From: Drosophila persimilis
Lineage: Eukaryota; Arthropoda; Insecta; Diptera; Drosophilidae
NCBI RefSeq assembly: GCF_003286085.1
Contig: NW_020825491.1
Coordinates: forward strand, 62,001-126,000
DNA: 64,000 nucleotides
Direction: 5' to 3'
Shown: piece after piece, positions 21,937 through 32,054 of the stretch
How the letters are laid out: the number at the start of each line of letters is the position of its first letter
How positions within the stretch are numbered: position 1 is the first letter of the stretch
Made by a program: the position numbers and the translations under genes
Notes under the pieces: generated by a model
What the model was told of the DNA's origin: nothing
Database searches by the model: none
The model's input: only the letters and a program-made list of their open reading frames with translations

Positions 21937-22627
21937 CTATGGATTTTCTATAATGCCATCTGTTTTAATGCTGATGACTAAGGCCAGATGGTCGGAGTCC
22001 AGATCCCAGCTCTGACTTATTGTTGCTCGAGAATCCGGAATACCATGATGTACTGCGAAGTCTATGCAGGACGGCGTGTGATTGAGTACATATCGATACC
22101 TGGTTGGTGATCCAGTTGCAAGGATCTTAGCGCCAGTAGCAGATGGCTTCCGCTAGCTCTCGCCCCCTAGGGGAATTGTAAGTGTCTCCCCACAGCCAGT
22201 GTCGGGCATTCCAGTCACCACCAACCAAATACCTTTGCCCGCAAGCACGGAGTGCATCGATGTAATGTCTTTCCTCAATCCTGACTCTGAGAGGGCAGTA
22301 AATGGCGCTGAACTCCACATCGCCCAGTCCTGTGGCTACTTTTACTGCTGACATTTGCATGCTGCGTGTCTCAATGACCCTTTGTGGAAAATGACGAAGC
22401 GAAGTCTTAACTAAAACCGCAACTCCACCAACGCTATTATTATTCCGCGATGGCTTGAAGGCTGGATAGAAGGCATATCCATGTATTTTAACAGCTGCCC
22501 CTCTTTTAATTCTGATCTCCGTCAAAAGAAGAATGTCAACGCTATTCTTGTGCGCGAAGAGCTCAAACTCTTTTGCTTTCCGTGAAATGCCGTTAGCATT
22601 CCAGATGAGAACCTTTAGTGGGTTCAT
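21937..22627 (-). pseudogene. LINE-D ORF2 remnant: APE endonuclease without reverse transcriptase
   Basis: The ATG at 22627-22625 overlaps the ORF1 stop as ATGA, the usual Jockey coupling. The endonuclease motifs are visible: LIWNANGI, LLLTEIRIK, GGVAVLVK, YLVGGDWNARH. The first frame stops at 22127. After a one-base shift, the remainder continues as PSCIDFAVHHG and WDLDSDHLALVI, giving a nearly complete nuclease up to the stop at 21937-21939. Palm and fingers of the RT are deleted. The product cannot retrotranspose by itself. Confidence 0.85.
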
Positions 22628-24497
22628 TGAGATGCTGAAACGTTGTTCTGGAGCTGAAGATTAGATCCAGCCCATTGCTTAATCGTGTTGGCCAATTCAA
22701 AAACCATTTTTTCAAGTTTTTCAAGGCGTTGATTGGCTTGACTATTATGCTGCTGCTGTTCTTGCTGCTGTTGCTGTAGCCACATAAGAAACTGCTGCTG
22801 CTGCTGCTGTTGGAGCTGTTGTTGCCATTGTTGAAATTGTGTCTGCTGTTGTTGTAGCAGTGCCTGAACTTCATATGAATTCTGTTGCTGGTTATTCAAT
22901 CCTTGTGGCTGATGCGCTTGTAGACTATGAAAACGACGCTGAGCAGGTGTAGCAGGTATTGCATTTGAATTACCATTTGCTACGGCAGCATAGGAGGCTC
23001 CTGTATTACTTCTAGTGCCTACCAAAGGTTGGTGCTGCTGTATTGTTGGTCTATTAGCCCCCTTTTTGTGACTAGACTGCAAGGTAGGAAACTGTTGCTG
23101 GTCTCCAGGAAGTGTGGTAGAGTAAGCATATGCCACTTGATTATTTAAGGGGACATGACCCGTCCTGTGCGTATTAATTGCCTTCTTTGCAGAGCCCATT
23201 GATCGGCGTAGAAACTCCTGATACCATTGGCATCCTTTATAACTGGCCATATGGCTTCCAGAGCACTGAATGCAGGTTGGCTGTGCATCTAGGGGGCGTG
23301 TGCATTGTGAGGTTTGGTGATTTTCACCGCATCTGGCACAGTTGTGATGTCTGCGGCAGTATTTGGCTGTGTGGCCGAAATCCTGGCATCGACGACATTG
23401 AGCAATCTCTGTGGATTTTCGCATCCTTTCAATCCTTATTTTTTGGCAGCAAAGGGTCTTGACTTGGTAAATTTCGTTAATTTTTGCACAAGGCTTAATA
23501 TTAATGAAAAAAATATTAAGTTTTTCGTCCTTGTTAGTCCTTGAGCTTGGATTATGGATGTGAAGGACCTCGAAGCCCAACATTTTAAATCCGGCGGTAA
23601 TATTATTGATTAGGGTGCTATGATGTAGGTCTCTTACAACAATTCTATGAGGCTTTTCAGTCTGCAATTGGTATGTGTGGAATTCTATTCCAATGGCATC
23701 GAAACGATACACAATTGCTCTATAGGTATCACTGTCTTTGGGGAGGATTCTGACCGTTTCCCCCTGGTTAGCTTTGACGACAACGTTATTCAAATTTGCA
23801 ACGTCCTTTATGACATCAAATAAGTCATTTAAGTTGCTAATATTGACAATTATTTGCGGTGGTTTTGGAGGGCCTTTAAGCTGATTACCAGAGCTCGTTG
23901 ATTCTCCTTGAAGACACTGGTCTGTATTAACTGCTTCATAAAGGTGTTCATCCATTTGGTCATTTCCAGCGTCTGCATCTACATTCATCCGAACTTCCTC
24001 ATTATTACTATCACTTGGGATGTTCGTGTCAAGAATGGCAAATCTGTTGTTGGTGTTTGCCTGTTGGCTTGTAGTGGGGGGCACGCCCAGGACCCGGCCG
24101 CCGCTCCCTCGTTTAGATTTAGGATAGGATGACAAAGTCTGATCGTTTTTTCTTTTGCCCGTTCTCCGTTTTTGAGCATCCAGAAGTCGTTCGGCAGCAG
24201 TGCGAAGTGTTTTTGCCTCAGTGTCGTCGGGGCATGTGGATATGGGTTTTCTTGGCTATCAAAGCTTAGTGCAGGGCAGATACTGCTTATTGTAGCAGTT
24301 GCCATGGTGTAGGTGGTGTTGTTGGTGGCACTAGTGAATGTTACTGTTGTTGTGGTTTCTGTGCATGTAGAGCGTTCAGCCTCTGAACGGTACTCAGAAC
24401 GAACCTCAGAAGGTAATTTGCCTGATATTAGAAGCATTCTCTCATGATCAGACCGCTTATTTCTAAGCCGAGAGTCAGATGAACTATTCGCATTCAT
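22624..24497 (-). pseudogene. LINE-D ORF1 Gag-like protein with zinc knuckles and glutamine-rich tail, frameshifted
   Basis: The likely start is the ATG at 24497 (MNANSSSDSRLRNKR). A frame change near 24140 links it to the main frame, which holds a PRE_C2HC-like domain (RIVVRDLHHST, GFEVLHIHNPS), then three zinc knuckles (CRRCQDFGHTAKYC, CARCGENHQTSQC, CIQCSGSHMASYKGC), and finally a glutamine-rich coiled tail around 22700-22870. Such ORF1 proteins carry Jockey RNA to the nucleus. Apart from the shift the frame is open for about 500 codons. Confidence 0.87.
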
Positions 24498-24700
24498 TAT
24501 ACCGTAGCTGATAAGCGAAGTTTTTATTGCCGCTCTTGTGCGGCTGTGCGCAGACTGAGGGGAATGTCTTGCCCGAAGGGCAGTGAATACAGTTGTAAAA
24601 ACGATCACAAATGTGTTTTTTGTTTTTGTCCAATTGCCGACACCGCACGAAGCAGCACCCGAATTTATGATGTATGCTATTTTTATCACACAAGAGAATG

Positions 24701-24868
24701 CTCCGTTAAAGCAGAATAAAGAATGATTTTTTAATGTTCTATTAAAACGTTCACAAATAGATGCTTTAAGGTGTGTATATGTATGGTAATGGTTAATGTT
24801 ATTCTTTTTCATTAACTCTCCGAAGGCTACATTAAAAAACTCCTTTCCTTGATCAGATTGAATATTTT
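24701..24868 (-). pseudogene. Polinton integrase, piece 3: catalytic core with second D and E
   Basis: The minus strand reads NIQSDQGKEFFNVAF, then HYHTYTHLKASICERFNRT. The aspartate of SDQG (24852-24854) and the glutamate of CERFNR (24750-24752) are the second and third residues of the DDE triad. The piece is bounded on one side by LINE-D and on the other by an INE-1-like repeat. Confidence 0.93.
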
Positions 24869-24978
24869 TATACCCGATACTCAAAATGAGTATTGGGGTA
24901 TATTAGATTTGTGGTAAAAGTGGATGTGTGTAACGTCCAGAAGGAATCGTTTCCGACCCTATAAAGTATATATATATA

Positions 24979-25017
<39 letters not shown>

Positions 25018-25749
25018 GATCAGCATCAATAGCCGAGTCGATTGAGCCCTGTCTGTCTGTCCGTCCGTCCGTCCCCTTCAGCGCCTAGTGCTCAAAGACT
25101 ATAAGAGCTAGAGCAACGATGTTTTGGATCCAGACTTCTGTGATATGTCACTGCTACAAAAATATTTCAAAACTTTGCCCCGCCCACTTCCGCCACCACA
25201 AAGGGCGAAAATCTGTGGCATCCACAATTTCGACGATACGAGAAAACTAAAAACGCAGAATCGTAGAAGATGACTATATCTTCTAGAGTGCAAAATCTGA
25301 ACCAGATCGTATAATTATTACAGCCAGAATCACGAAAACAATTTCACTCTTTCTCGCTCTGTCTCACTCTAACACACAGGTTTCATGGTCGGTTTTGCCA
25401 ATTGCAAAATATGAGTTCAAGGATCTCAGAACCTATAAGAGCCAGAGCAACCAAATTTGGTATCCACACTCCTGTGATATCGAACCTTGACCGTTTCGTG
25501 TCCAAATTTCGCCACACCCCCTTCCGCCCCCGCAAAGGACGAAAATCTGAGGCAACCACAAATCTCAGAGAGTATTAAGGCTAGAGTAACCAAATTTAGT
25601 GTCCGTACTCCTGTTAGATCTCACAAAATCTCCGAATTTGGAATTTAATATTAGCGGCGTCTGCCGGAGGAGAGCCATACTGACTTAGTATCGGGTATAA
25701 CCGTAGAGTTGCGGTGTCCGCAGCAACTCACAACGTTCCCCCTCGTTAG
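24869..25749 (-). repeat. INE-1/DINE-1-like repeat, copy 1, inside the integrase
   Basis: Reading 5'-3' on the minus strand: CTAACGAGGGGGAACG start, an early TATACCCGATACTAAGTCAG block, several 'ccgcccacttccgc' type blocks, a GTCT/GTCC microsatellite, an AT dinucleotide tract, and a terminal TACTCATTTTGAGTATCGGGTATA. This matches the architecture of Drosophila INE-1/DINE-1 (Helentron-associated) repeats. No protein is encoded. No target duplication is seen, as expected for Helitron-like insertion. Confidence 0.75.
24969..25016. repeat. AT dinucleotide microsatellite
   Basis: A TA repeat interrupted once lies within the INE-1-like repeat. The partial duplicate at 34231-34243 has a much shorter tract, so it has expanded here or contracted there. 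Confidence 0.85.
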
Positions 25750-25849
25750 GTTTATGTTTAGATATTTTTAATATTTTCTTCAATGCTGATAAAACATCTA
25801 AAGCTGTTTTAGACTTAACGGGAACTGCATATGCAAACTTCGAGAACGT
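25750..25849 (-). pseudogene. Polinton integrase, piece 2: core segment
   Basis: The minus strand reads FSKFAYAVPVKSKTALDVL followed by SALKKILKIS, the Polinton counterpart of the retroviral strand after the first aspartate. It is separated from piece 1 by the gypsy element, whose 4-bp duplication acgt sits at 25846-25849. The same segment is found a second time at 34561-34652. Confidence 0.88.
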
Positions 25850-26885
25850 GTGTAAAGTAGTGATCCTAGGCTGGGGTCAGTCTCAGTCTGCCCAGGGTCA
25901 CCTACAGTTTATTTGTAAGTTGCTGAGACGTTGAGACTGGGGGGGGAGGCGGGTCGTTGGCGCAGGGATCGCCGAGCCGCCGTCAACGACGGGGCCTTCG
26001 GGAGAAATTAGGGGGGGGGGGGGGGGAAGCGGGCGTTGGGCCGGGCGGCGCGAAACTCACCCGAGACGCTGCACTCCCCGACTTCAGCAGGGTAAAACCC
26101 CTGTTGCCAAGGTCGAGGTGGGCCGCTGGTCCGGGGAGATGAAGGAAAAGGATAAGGGGGGGAGGCGCCTCTGCCGAAACGCGTACCACTTCTCACTCCA
26201 GCAGGGTAAAACCCTGTTGCCAGAGTCAGAGCGGGAGCGTAGTGACCGAAAACAGTCAGGAAAACCGAAGGGGAGGGGGTGGAGAGATGACCGCAGTCGG
26301 TGGTCCGACCAGAGAAAACAAATGGAAGCCAAAGAGTTCTTAATTATATGATCGAAGTTTTATTGGATTGATTCCCCTTGCACTCCCTTCTACTCCTACC
26401 ACTACCTTGGCCATCGGCCAGCTCACCCGCGGATCCGGCGCCTGTGTTCCTGCAGCTCGTCCATGCTTTTTCTTTCCTCTCTGGCGCGCGGCCGTTCAAC
26501 CCTTTTTCTTTATCTCTTCACTGTCCGCGACGTTCCGTCTTCGCTCGCTTCCAAAAATCCACTCTTTCTCTCGCCACGGTCGCTCGACGTTCTCCCCACG
26601 CCTAGCGCTCGTTTTCGGGCCAACGGGACTTTCTCGAAAGAGATCCGCTCTGCTGCCGGCTGAGCATGGCTCTCTCTCCTCGCTGTTTTCTTTGCGGTTG
26701 TTCCGTGTGAGCTGGCCGTTTGGCGGGATTTCGGCTATGCAAAACTTAACTAGCTTATTTACTACCATAGCATATGATTTTGACTAATACAAATCTCGCT
26801 CCATTGCGACTTACTATATTTTCAGGTTGTCTTATTAATCACTTAACTCTTGTTACTATGTGAGGCTCCCAGTATGGGTCCTCAC
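25850..26885 (-). repeat. Gypsy 3' LTR
   Basis: On the minus strand it runs GTGAGGACC...CTTTACAC, about 1036 bp, GC-rich in the distal half with a 17-base G-run on the plus strand (26011-26027). It is nearly identical to 34653-35689; I see a G-run length difference and a G/T near 26877. The polypurine tract GTAAGGAGAGGGT is just upstream (26886-26898). The open frames within both LTRs are not genes. Confidence 0.93.
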
Positions 26886-27913
26886 ACCCTCTCCTTACTT
26901 CGGGGGGCCCGTGAGCGAATAGTCACTTTGCTCGTCTTGCTGATGTGGACCTGGAAGAAGGTGTTGTCCGCCTCTGCCAAGAATCGGACATCTTTACGCC
27001 GCGGGTTGACGAGTTGTGCCAGGAGCCGGGCTTTCAGGGTATCTGGCAGCCGGCCGTCGGGCGTACGTACTCTCCAATCCGCCTCCCCAGTCACCCAACG
27101 AACGGCTGGGTTGGGGGTCGACGTTTCTGGTATCTCCGGACGGCCGCCTTCGGGATGTAGGATGGCGTCCAGATCGCAGACGGCCGGTAGCTCTGCGTCT
27201 TCGGTGGTGATGTCTTCGGGACGCAGGATGGCGTCAAAGTTGCTGACGGCCGGTAGTCCTGCATCTTCGGGGGCGATGTCCAACCCGTCTATCCGTTCGA
27301 GAAGGTTGAGCATATCAAGGGCCCCGAAGAGTGCCGGAAGCGGTGGCTCTTCCCAGCGGAGCATCTCTTTTTCGAACTCCGTCGGATCGAATTGCTGGCG
27401 GTATCCGCGTGCGGTGGCACCTGGCAGCCCGTCAGGGATAGTGATGGCCTCTGCCCCCTCGTCGGGGCTCGGACCCGGAGCGGTGAAGTCGGCTGCTTCT
27501 CCTACGGTGGCGTGTCCAGGGCCCTGCGCGTGCTCTTCGGCGACCTGGTCGGGGTTGACCTGGCTGGGGCCCTGAGCGTGGGTGAACGTGGCTCTGGCGA
27601 CGTTGCCAGGGCTTGGGTCCCTGGCGTTGGTGGCCACGTCTCCTGTAATATTGACGTGATCGGGGTCTGAATCGTGCCCCTCGATGATCTGGTCGATGCG
27701 TGGCCAGCTTACGACGTCGCCGCATAAATTTTCCCAGCTGAGGACCTCTGGGTGGACTTGGCATTCTCGCGGAGTGGGGCGAAGAATCAGTTCCTCGATG
27801 ATCTCCCAGTCGACTGGGGGCTCCGGCCTGGCTTTTGTCGTAGTTCTCCGTCGGCGGGGGTCTCTCGCATTCGATGAGCTGTGAATAGGAATGGACTTGT
27901 TGACTACAGGCAA
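26882..27913 (-). CDS. Third open frame of the gypsy element, unknown acidic protein
   Basis: A frame of about 340 codons downstream of pol, ending at the LTR. No ATG is near its 5' end; the open stretch starts at a TTG, so a spliced leader or internal start would be needed. It has motifs such as VDWEIIEELILRPTPRECQ and EKEMLRWEEPPLPALFGAL, a proline/glycine/alanine-rich middle and a repeated AGLPAVSNFDAILRPED / AELPAVCDLDAILHPEG pair. There is no signal peptide, no transmembrane helix and no furin-type site, so I do not call it env. Whether it is expressed is unknown. Confidence 0.6.
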   Translation of the reverse strand: MPVVNKSIPIHSSSNARDPRRRRTTTKARPEPPVDWEIIEELILRPTPRECQVHPEVLSWENLCGDVVSWPRIDQIIEGHDSDPDHVNITGDVATNARDPSPGNVARATFTHAQGPSQVNPDQVAEEHAQGPGHATVGEAADFTAPGPSPDEGAEAITIPDGLPGATARGYRQQFDPTEFEKEMLRWEEPPLPALFGALDMLNLLERIDGLDIAPEDAGLPAVSNFDAILRPEDITTEDAELPAVCDLDAILHPEGGRPEIPETSTPNPAVRWVTGEADWRVRTPDGRLPDTLKARLLAQLVNPRRKDVRFLAEADNTFFQVHISKTSKVTIRSRAPRSKERV

Positions 27914-27957
27914 GAAATACTTTGATACTCTATGAGTGCGGCGGAGCGGTTATAGAC

Positions 27958-29552
27958 TTAATGAGAATCTCCAAAATGTCGGCCTTGGTTGGTCCCTTCG
28001 GTACAATCACGGTTGCGGTTTGCCCTTGAAGGAACAGCCACGCCCGCTTCGTTCGGTGCGTCGTTCTTCGAAGGATATCCGGGTCCCGGAAGCGGATGTG
28101 TCCAGGAGAAGCGGCCACGCACGCCTCGTTCGGTGCGTCGTTCCTCGCAAGATATCCGGGTTCCTGAAGCGGATGGGTCCAGGAGAAGCAGCCACGCACG
28201 CCTCGTTCGGTGCGTCGTTCCTCGCAAGATAGCCGGGTTCCTGAAGCGGATGTGTCCAGGAGAAGCAGCCACGCTCGCCTCGTTCGGTGCGTCGTTCCTC
28301 GCAAGATATCCGGGTTCCTGATTGGTTTCGTCTCTGTGTATCCGGGGTGTCAGCATTGTCGTGGCGGTTTGAGTTGATCTGCGTTGTAATAAAGATTGTT
28401 GTATATTGGTTCGGTCAGGGTCGTCTTCACTGTCCGTCCTGATCTGGTCGGTCTTTTCGTCATCTTCGTCGATGGTCGGGTAGAACGCCTTCAGGTCGTT
28501 CAAACTGGCCGATCGCTGCTTACGTCCGTTTAGAACCTGTAATCGGACGAGATTCGGAGAGAGAAACTTGGTCACCCGGTATGGTCCCTCGAATTTCGAG
28601 GCCAACTTGGAGGCGAAGCCTTCGGCTGCTTTGGACAGAGTGTGGCGACGTAACTTCACTTGGGATCCAATAGCCGGTTTCCATTCCCTACGGCGGAGGT
28701 TGTAATGTCGTTTTTGCTCCTCTGATGCTTTGTCGCAGTTTGTTTTTACGATTTCGAACACCTCTCTCATCTGTCGTGCTCTGGTCTCCGGGTCGGCGAT
28801 GCTAGTTCCCGTTCCTGGCGTAACCTCGTCATACAAGGCGCCTGGCAGACTTGGCTCGCGACCATGGATCAAAAACGCGGGGCTGAATCGCGGCGAATCG
28901 GACACGCTTGAGTTGATCGCGAGCGTGATTTCTGGCAAGAGCTCGTCCCATGTGTTCTGTTTTCCGTCGATGTATTGCGCCACCATCGTTTTAATTGTTC
29001 TGTTCGCGCGTTCTGTTGGATTTTGTTGGGGAGTGTACGGGGCAGTATGCTGAAGTTCCATCCCTAGTCTTTTGCAGAATCCTTTGAACGATCGGCTGGT
29101 AAACTGTGCCCCATTGTCGCAAACGAAGGTACGAGGGGTACCAAAGCGGCTTAGGATTCTTTCTCGGAATGATCTTTCCAGGTGTGGCGTAGTTGCCTTG
29201 CGTAGAGGCACCAGTTCGACCCACTTACTAAACGCGTCGAAGAAAACCAGGAGGACGGTGTTTCCATGTTTGGAGCGGGCAACGGCCCAACGAAGTCGGC
29301 GCACAACACGCTGAAGGGTTCGTCAACTTGTCTGGTGAACATTTTCCCCGCCGGTTTGAACTTACTCACCTTGTATTTTTGGCACACTACGCATTGGCGA
29401 ACGTATCTGGCGACTTCTCGGAACAGGCCTGGCCAGTAGTACTTTTGGGCGACTCGTGTGCTTGTTTTTCGGATTCCTAGATGTCCGGCCGTCGGGTGGT
29501 CATGGCATTCTTTTAGTACGCGTCGTCTATGTTCTGCAGCGACGCAGAGTGT
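27958..29552 (-). pseudogene. Gypsy pol, integrase portion, frameshifted
   Basis: After the pol frame stops at 29553, the integrase resumes in another frame with HDHPTAGHLGIRKTS and an HHCC finger (CVVCQKYK). The first catalytic residue is in LCADFVGPLP (about 29300). A second shift near 29280 leads to FFDAFSKWVELVPLR, the second aspartate in FVCDNGAQF (about 29108) and the glutamate in NPTERANRTIK (about 29010). A chromo-like KFEGPYRVTKFLSPN block follows. The C-terminal tail enters the 77-bp tandem repeats. Catalytic residues are intact, but two frame changes make this copy non-functional unless one is a programmed shift. Confidence 0.85.
28034..28322 (-). repeat. 77-bp tandem repeat in the tail of gypsy pol
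   Basis: About 3.75 units, each beginning (plus strand) ccacgc.cgcctcgttcggtgcgtcgttcctcgcaagatatccgg-like in short. Units differ at a few sites. As 77 is not a multiple of three, each unit shifts the reading frame, so all three minus-strand frames are long and open here. Related NDVPNE coding blocks occur in the protease-RT linker of the same element near 31390-31500. Confidence 0.9.
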
Positions 29553-32054
29553 TCATGGGGTGGAGTCTTCCTCTTCGGGCACGGTGTGCAGGCGCCGATA
29601 CAGTTGTCCACTCTCGCTTCGGTAGTCTTCATATTTGCCCGGCTGCTGCCTGATTCTCGCCAACATTTTCCTGATCCACTTGCACTGTGACTCCTCCTCC
29701 AGAGCTTGATGTAGTAACTCCAATGGTTGGCGGGAAAGTGCATCTGCTACCACGTTCTGCTTCCCTCGGCGATAGTGAATATCGAATTGATACTGCTGCA
29801 GCTCTAAAGCCCAACGTGCTATCCGTCCAGTGGGGTTGTCGATCGAGTTGATCCATTTGAGGGCGAGATGGTCCGTGATCACGTCAAATCGGTATCCTTC
29901 CAAGTAACAGCGCAGCTTGCGGATTGCCCACACTATTGCCAAGCATTCCTTCTCAGTAACGGAGTAGTTCTCCTCGGCTTTGGACAAGCGTCGACTCGCG
30001 TAGGCTATTACTCGTTCCTCGTCCCTTATCTTTTGTGTAAGGACGGCTCCTAATCCTTGTTCGCTAGCGTCGGTTTGCAATGAGAATTTTTCAGAAAAAT
30101 CAGGGCAGGCGAGGACCGGCGCTTCAGTTAACCTGATCTTCAACTCCTCGAAGGCTTTTTCCTGTTCTTCCGACCATTTCCATTGCCGATCTTTCCTTAA
30201 CAACGCAGTCATGGGTTCTACTATTTCGGAAAAGTTGGGTACAAACCGCCGGTACCAGGAGGCCATACCGATGCATCGGCGAAGTTCCTTGACACCTGCC
30301 GGGGGTTTCAGGTTGCGCACTGCGGCGATCTTGTCAGGATCCGTGTGTATGCCGTTCCCGCTGATGACGTGTCCTAAATATTTCAGTCTGCGTTTGAAGA
30401 AGCTGCATTTGTCCTTGTTGAGTCGAAGATTAGCCTTGCGCAGCCGCTGTAGAACTGTCCCAAGATGCCGCATGTGGGCCTCCACGGTGTGCCCGATGAC
30501 GATAATGTCATCAAGATAGGCGAATGCGTGTGGTTCCATGTCAGGGCCAATCACGCTATCCAGTGCTCGCTGGAAGGTCGCGCCGGCGGAGTGAAGGCCA
30601 AAAGGCATCACTTTCCAGTGAAACAATCCGCGGCCCGGCACGGTGAACGCCGTGCACTCGCGGCTGGTTGGGGCAAGCGGAATTTGCCAGTAGCCGCTCT
30701 TCAGGTCCAGGGTCGATATGTACCTGGCATCTCTCAGCTGTTCCAATATGTGTTGAATCCTGGGGAGGGGATACGCGTCGGGGATTGATCGCGCGTTCAA
30801 CTGTCGGAAGTCTATGCACATCCTGATGTCACCTGTTTTCTTGCCCACGAGGACAATTGGGGCGCTATGTGGACTCTTCGAAGGTTCAATCTGCCCTTCC
30901 TTAAGCAGTTCGTCGACCTGTTTATTAATGACGGCTTGCATAGCGGGGTTTTTTGGATAATAACGTTGTTTTATAGGCTTGTTGTCGCGCATCACGATGG
31001 TGGGTTCTGCAATGGGGGACACTCCGCTGAGGCCGTCGAATTGTTTCAGTTCCTGTTGCAACCATTCGGTGATCCAGGGTTCCAGGGGTTCGTCGTCTTC
31101 GGGCTCGAATCCAGGGGTCGAAACGTCGGGCAATTGGGATATACTCACGGTGGCCACTGTTGCTCCTTGTGTCCGTTGCCGTTCCCTGGTGCGCCTACGG
31201 CGGGGCCCGTTGTCGCCGATGCCGGGTTCGAATCGCACTCGTTTCTTGGACCGCTGCTGTACCTCGTGTACCCGGAAGGGGTTTTTCAGCATGGCTCTGT
31301 GGTCGAGGCCGGGGAGCGCCGATGTCCATCCGGGTTGGTATCCTGCCGGGGTCGAGACCTCGTCCGAATTCCTAGAATTCCTTGAAGGAACGGCCACGCA
31401 CGTCTCGTTCGGTACGTCGTCCCTCGCCAGTTTTTCCCACCTCACCATCATGGATCCCTGAGGATCGGCCACGCGCTCCTCGTTCGGCACGTCGTTCCTC
31501 GTCGGTTCTTGATGCTGGGCGACCCGGTCTCGGCTGAGATTCGTAGGTTGATCCAGGCGGGATGTGGATCCTATGTCTTGAGTCCTGGTATCATGGCTAT
31601 GTTTAAATTTCAGGCGCAAGGGGACTCCTCCACACTGCAGGGTCGCGTCTATTCCGCATAGGAAATCCATCCCGAGGAGGACGTCATCCAGCACGTCTTT
31701 CATTACTAGCACCGGCATCTTTACTTGTTGATCTCCTAGTCGTATGTCTGCCATTAGCGCCTGAGTCAATTCCCGGAGGGACCCATCCGCCAATCTGATC
31801 GCCGTTCGTACCATCGCTATACTCTGTCCGTTGTCCAGCTCCAGGGCTTTGCGTTCGCTAACGAAGCTCCGTGTGGCGCCTGTGTCCAGAGTAGCGAGTA
31901 GGTCCTCTCCTTCCATGGTTACTTGCGCGCGAATTCGTCCTCTCTCCAGCCGCAGGGTTCCCTTTACTGCCTCGGGGTGGGAGTGGCGGTCTTCGCCCGG
32001 TCCCCTGCCGAGTGAAGCGCCTGTCCGTTTCCCGACGAATTCCTGCGACAGCAT
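29553..32054 (-). CDS. Gypsy pol: protease, reverse transcriptase, RNase H
   Basis: This overlaps the end of gag by 91 bp in a different frame, so expression would be by ribosomal frameshifting. The aspartic protease has LLATLDTGATRSFVS (D at residue 57). A linker carries NDVPNE repeats. The reverse transcriptase shows IRMCIDFRQLN, STLDLKSGYWQIPL, MPFGLHSAGATFQR and YLDD at about 512-515; RNase H shows LQTDASEQGLGAVL and YSVTEKECLAIVWA, with the connection ending NVVADALSR. All motifs are intact. The frame ends early (VPEEEDSTP), the integrase lying in other frames downstream. Confidence 0.92.
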   Translation of the reverse strand: MLSQEFVGKRTGASLGRGPGEDRHSHPEAVKGTLRLERGRIRAQVTMEGEDLLATLDTGATRSFVSERKALELDNGQSIAMVRTAIRLADGSLRELTQALMADIRLGDQQVKMPVLVMKDVLDDVLLGMDFLCGIDATLQCGGVPLRLKFKHSHDTRTQDIGSTSRLDQPTNLSRDRVAQHQEPTRNDVPNEERVADPQGSMMVRWEKLARDDVPNETCVAVPSRNSRNSDEVSTPAGYQPGWTSALPGLDHRAMLKNPFRVHEVQQRSKKRVRFEPGIGDNGPRRRRTRERQRTQGATVATVSISQLPDVSTPGFEPEDDEPLEPWITEWLQQELKQFDGLSGVSPIAEPTIVMRDNKPIKQRYYPKNPAMQAVINKQVDELLKEGQIEPSKSPHSAPIVLVGKKTGDIRMCIDFRQLNARSIPDAYPLPRIQHILEQLRDARYISTLDLKSGYWQIPLAPTSRECTAFTVPGRGLFHWKVMPFGLHSAGATFQRALDSVIGPDMEPHAFAYLDDIIVIGHTVEAHMRHLGTVLQRLRKANLRLNKDKCSFFKRRLKYLGHVISGNGIHTDPDKIAAVRNLKPPAGVKELRRCIGMASWYRRFVPNFSEIVEPMTALLRKDRQWKWSEEQEKAFEELKIRLTEAPVLACPDFSEKFSLQTDASEQGLGAVLTQKIRDEERVIAYASRRLSKAEENYSVTEKECLAIVWAIRKLRCYLEGYRFDVITDHLALKWINSIDNPTGRIARWALELQQYQFDIHYRRGKQNVVADALSRQPLELLHQALEEESQCKWIRKMLARIRQQPGKYEDYRSESGQLYRRLHTVPEEEDSTP

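Larger units (their letters stand above)
21662..24700 (-). mobile_element. Jockey-like LINE-D, internally deleted, inserted in the integrase
   Basis: Minus-strand element from a CATTCTC start at 24700 (Jockey-type 5' end) to a 23-base poly(A) tail seen as T-run 21662-21684. It carries ORF1 and the endonuclease part of ORF2. The reverse transcriptase is missing: after the endonuclease end (21937) only about 250 bp of 3' UTR-like AT-rich sequence remain. No clear target duplication was found. Length is 3.04 kb against the 4.5-5 kb usual for Jockey. Confidence 0.87.

Noticed and set aside
25020..25075. Short GTCT/GTCC repeats as a CRISPR-like array
   Set aside because: Simple microsatellite inside INE-1-like repeats with no spacers; a eukaryotic context.
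26011..26027. Long G-run as a functional G-quadruplex
   Set aside because: It is a homopolymer in the LTR that differs in length between the two LTRs; no structured G-tract spacing is visible.
25957..26787. Several open frames on both strands, repeated at 34760-35591
   Set aside because: They lie entirely in the two gypsy LTRs, are GC-driven, mutually overlapping and have no family resemblance.
26882..27913. Envelope gene of the gypsy element
   Set aside because: Position fits, but there is no signal peptide, transmembrane segment or protease site, so it is kept as an unknown third frame.
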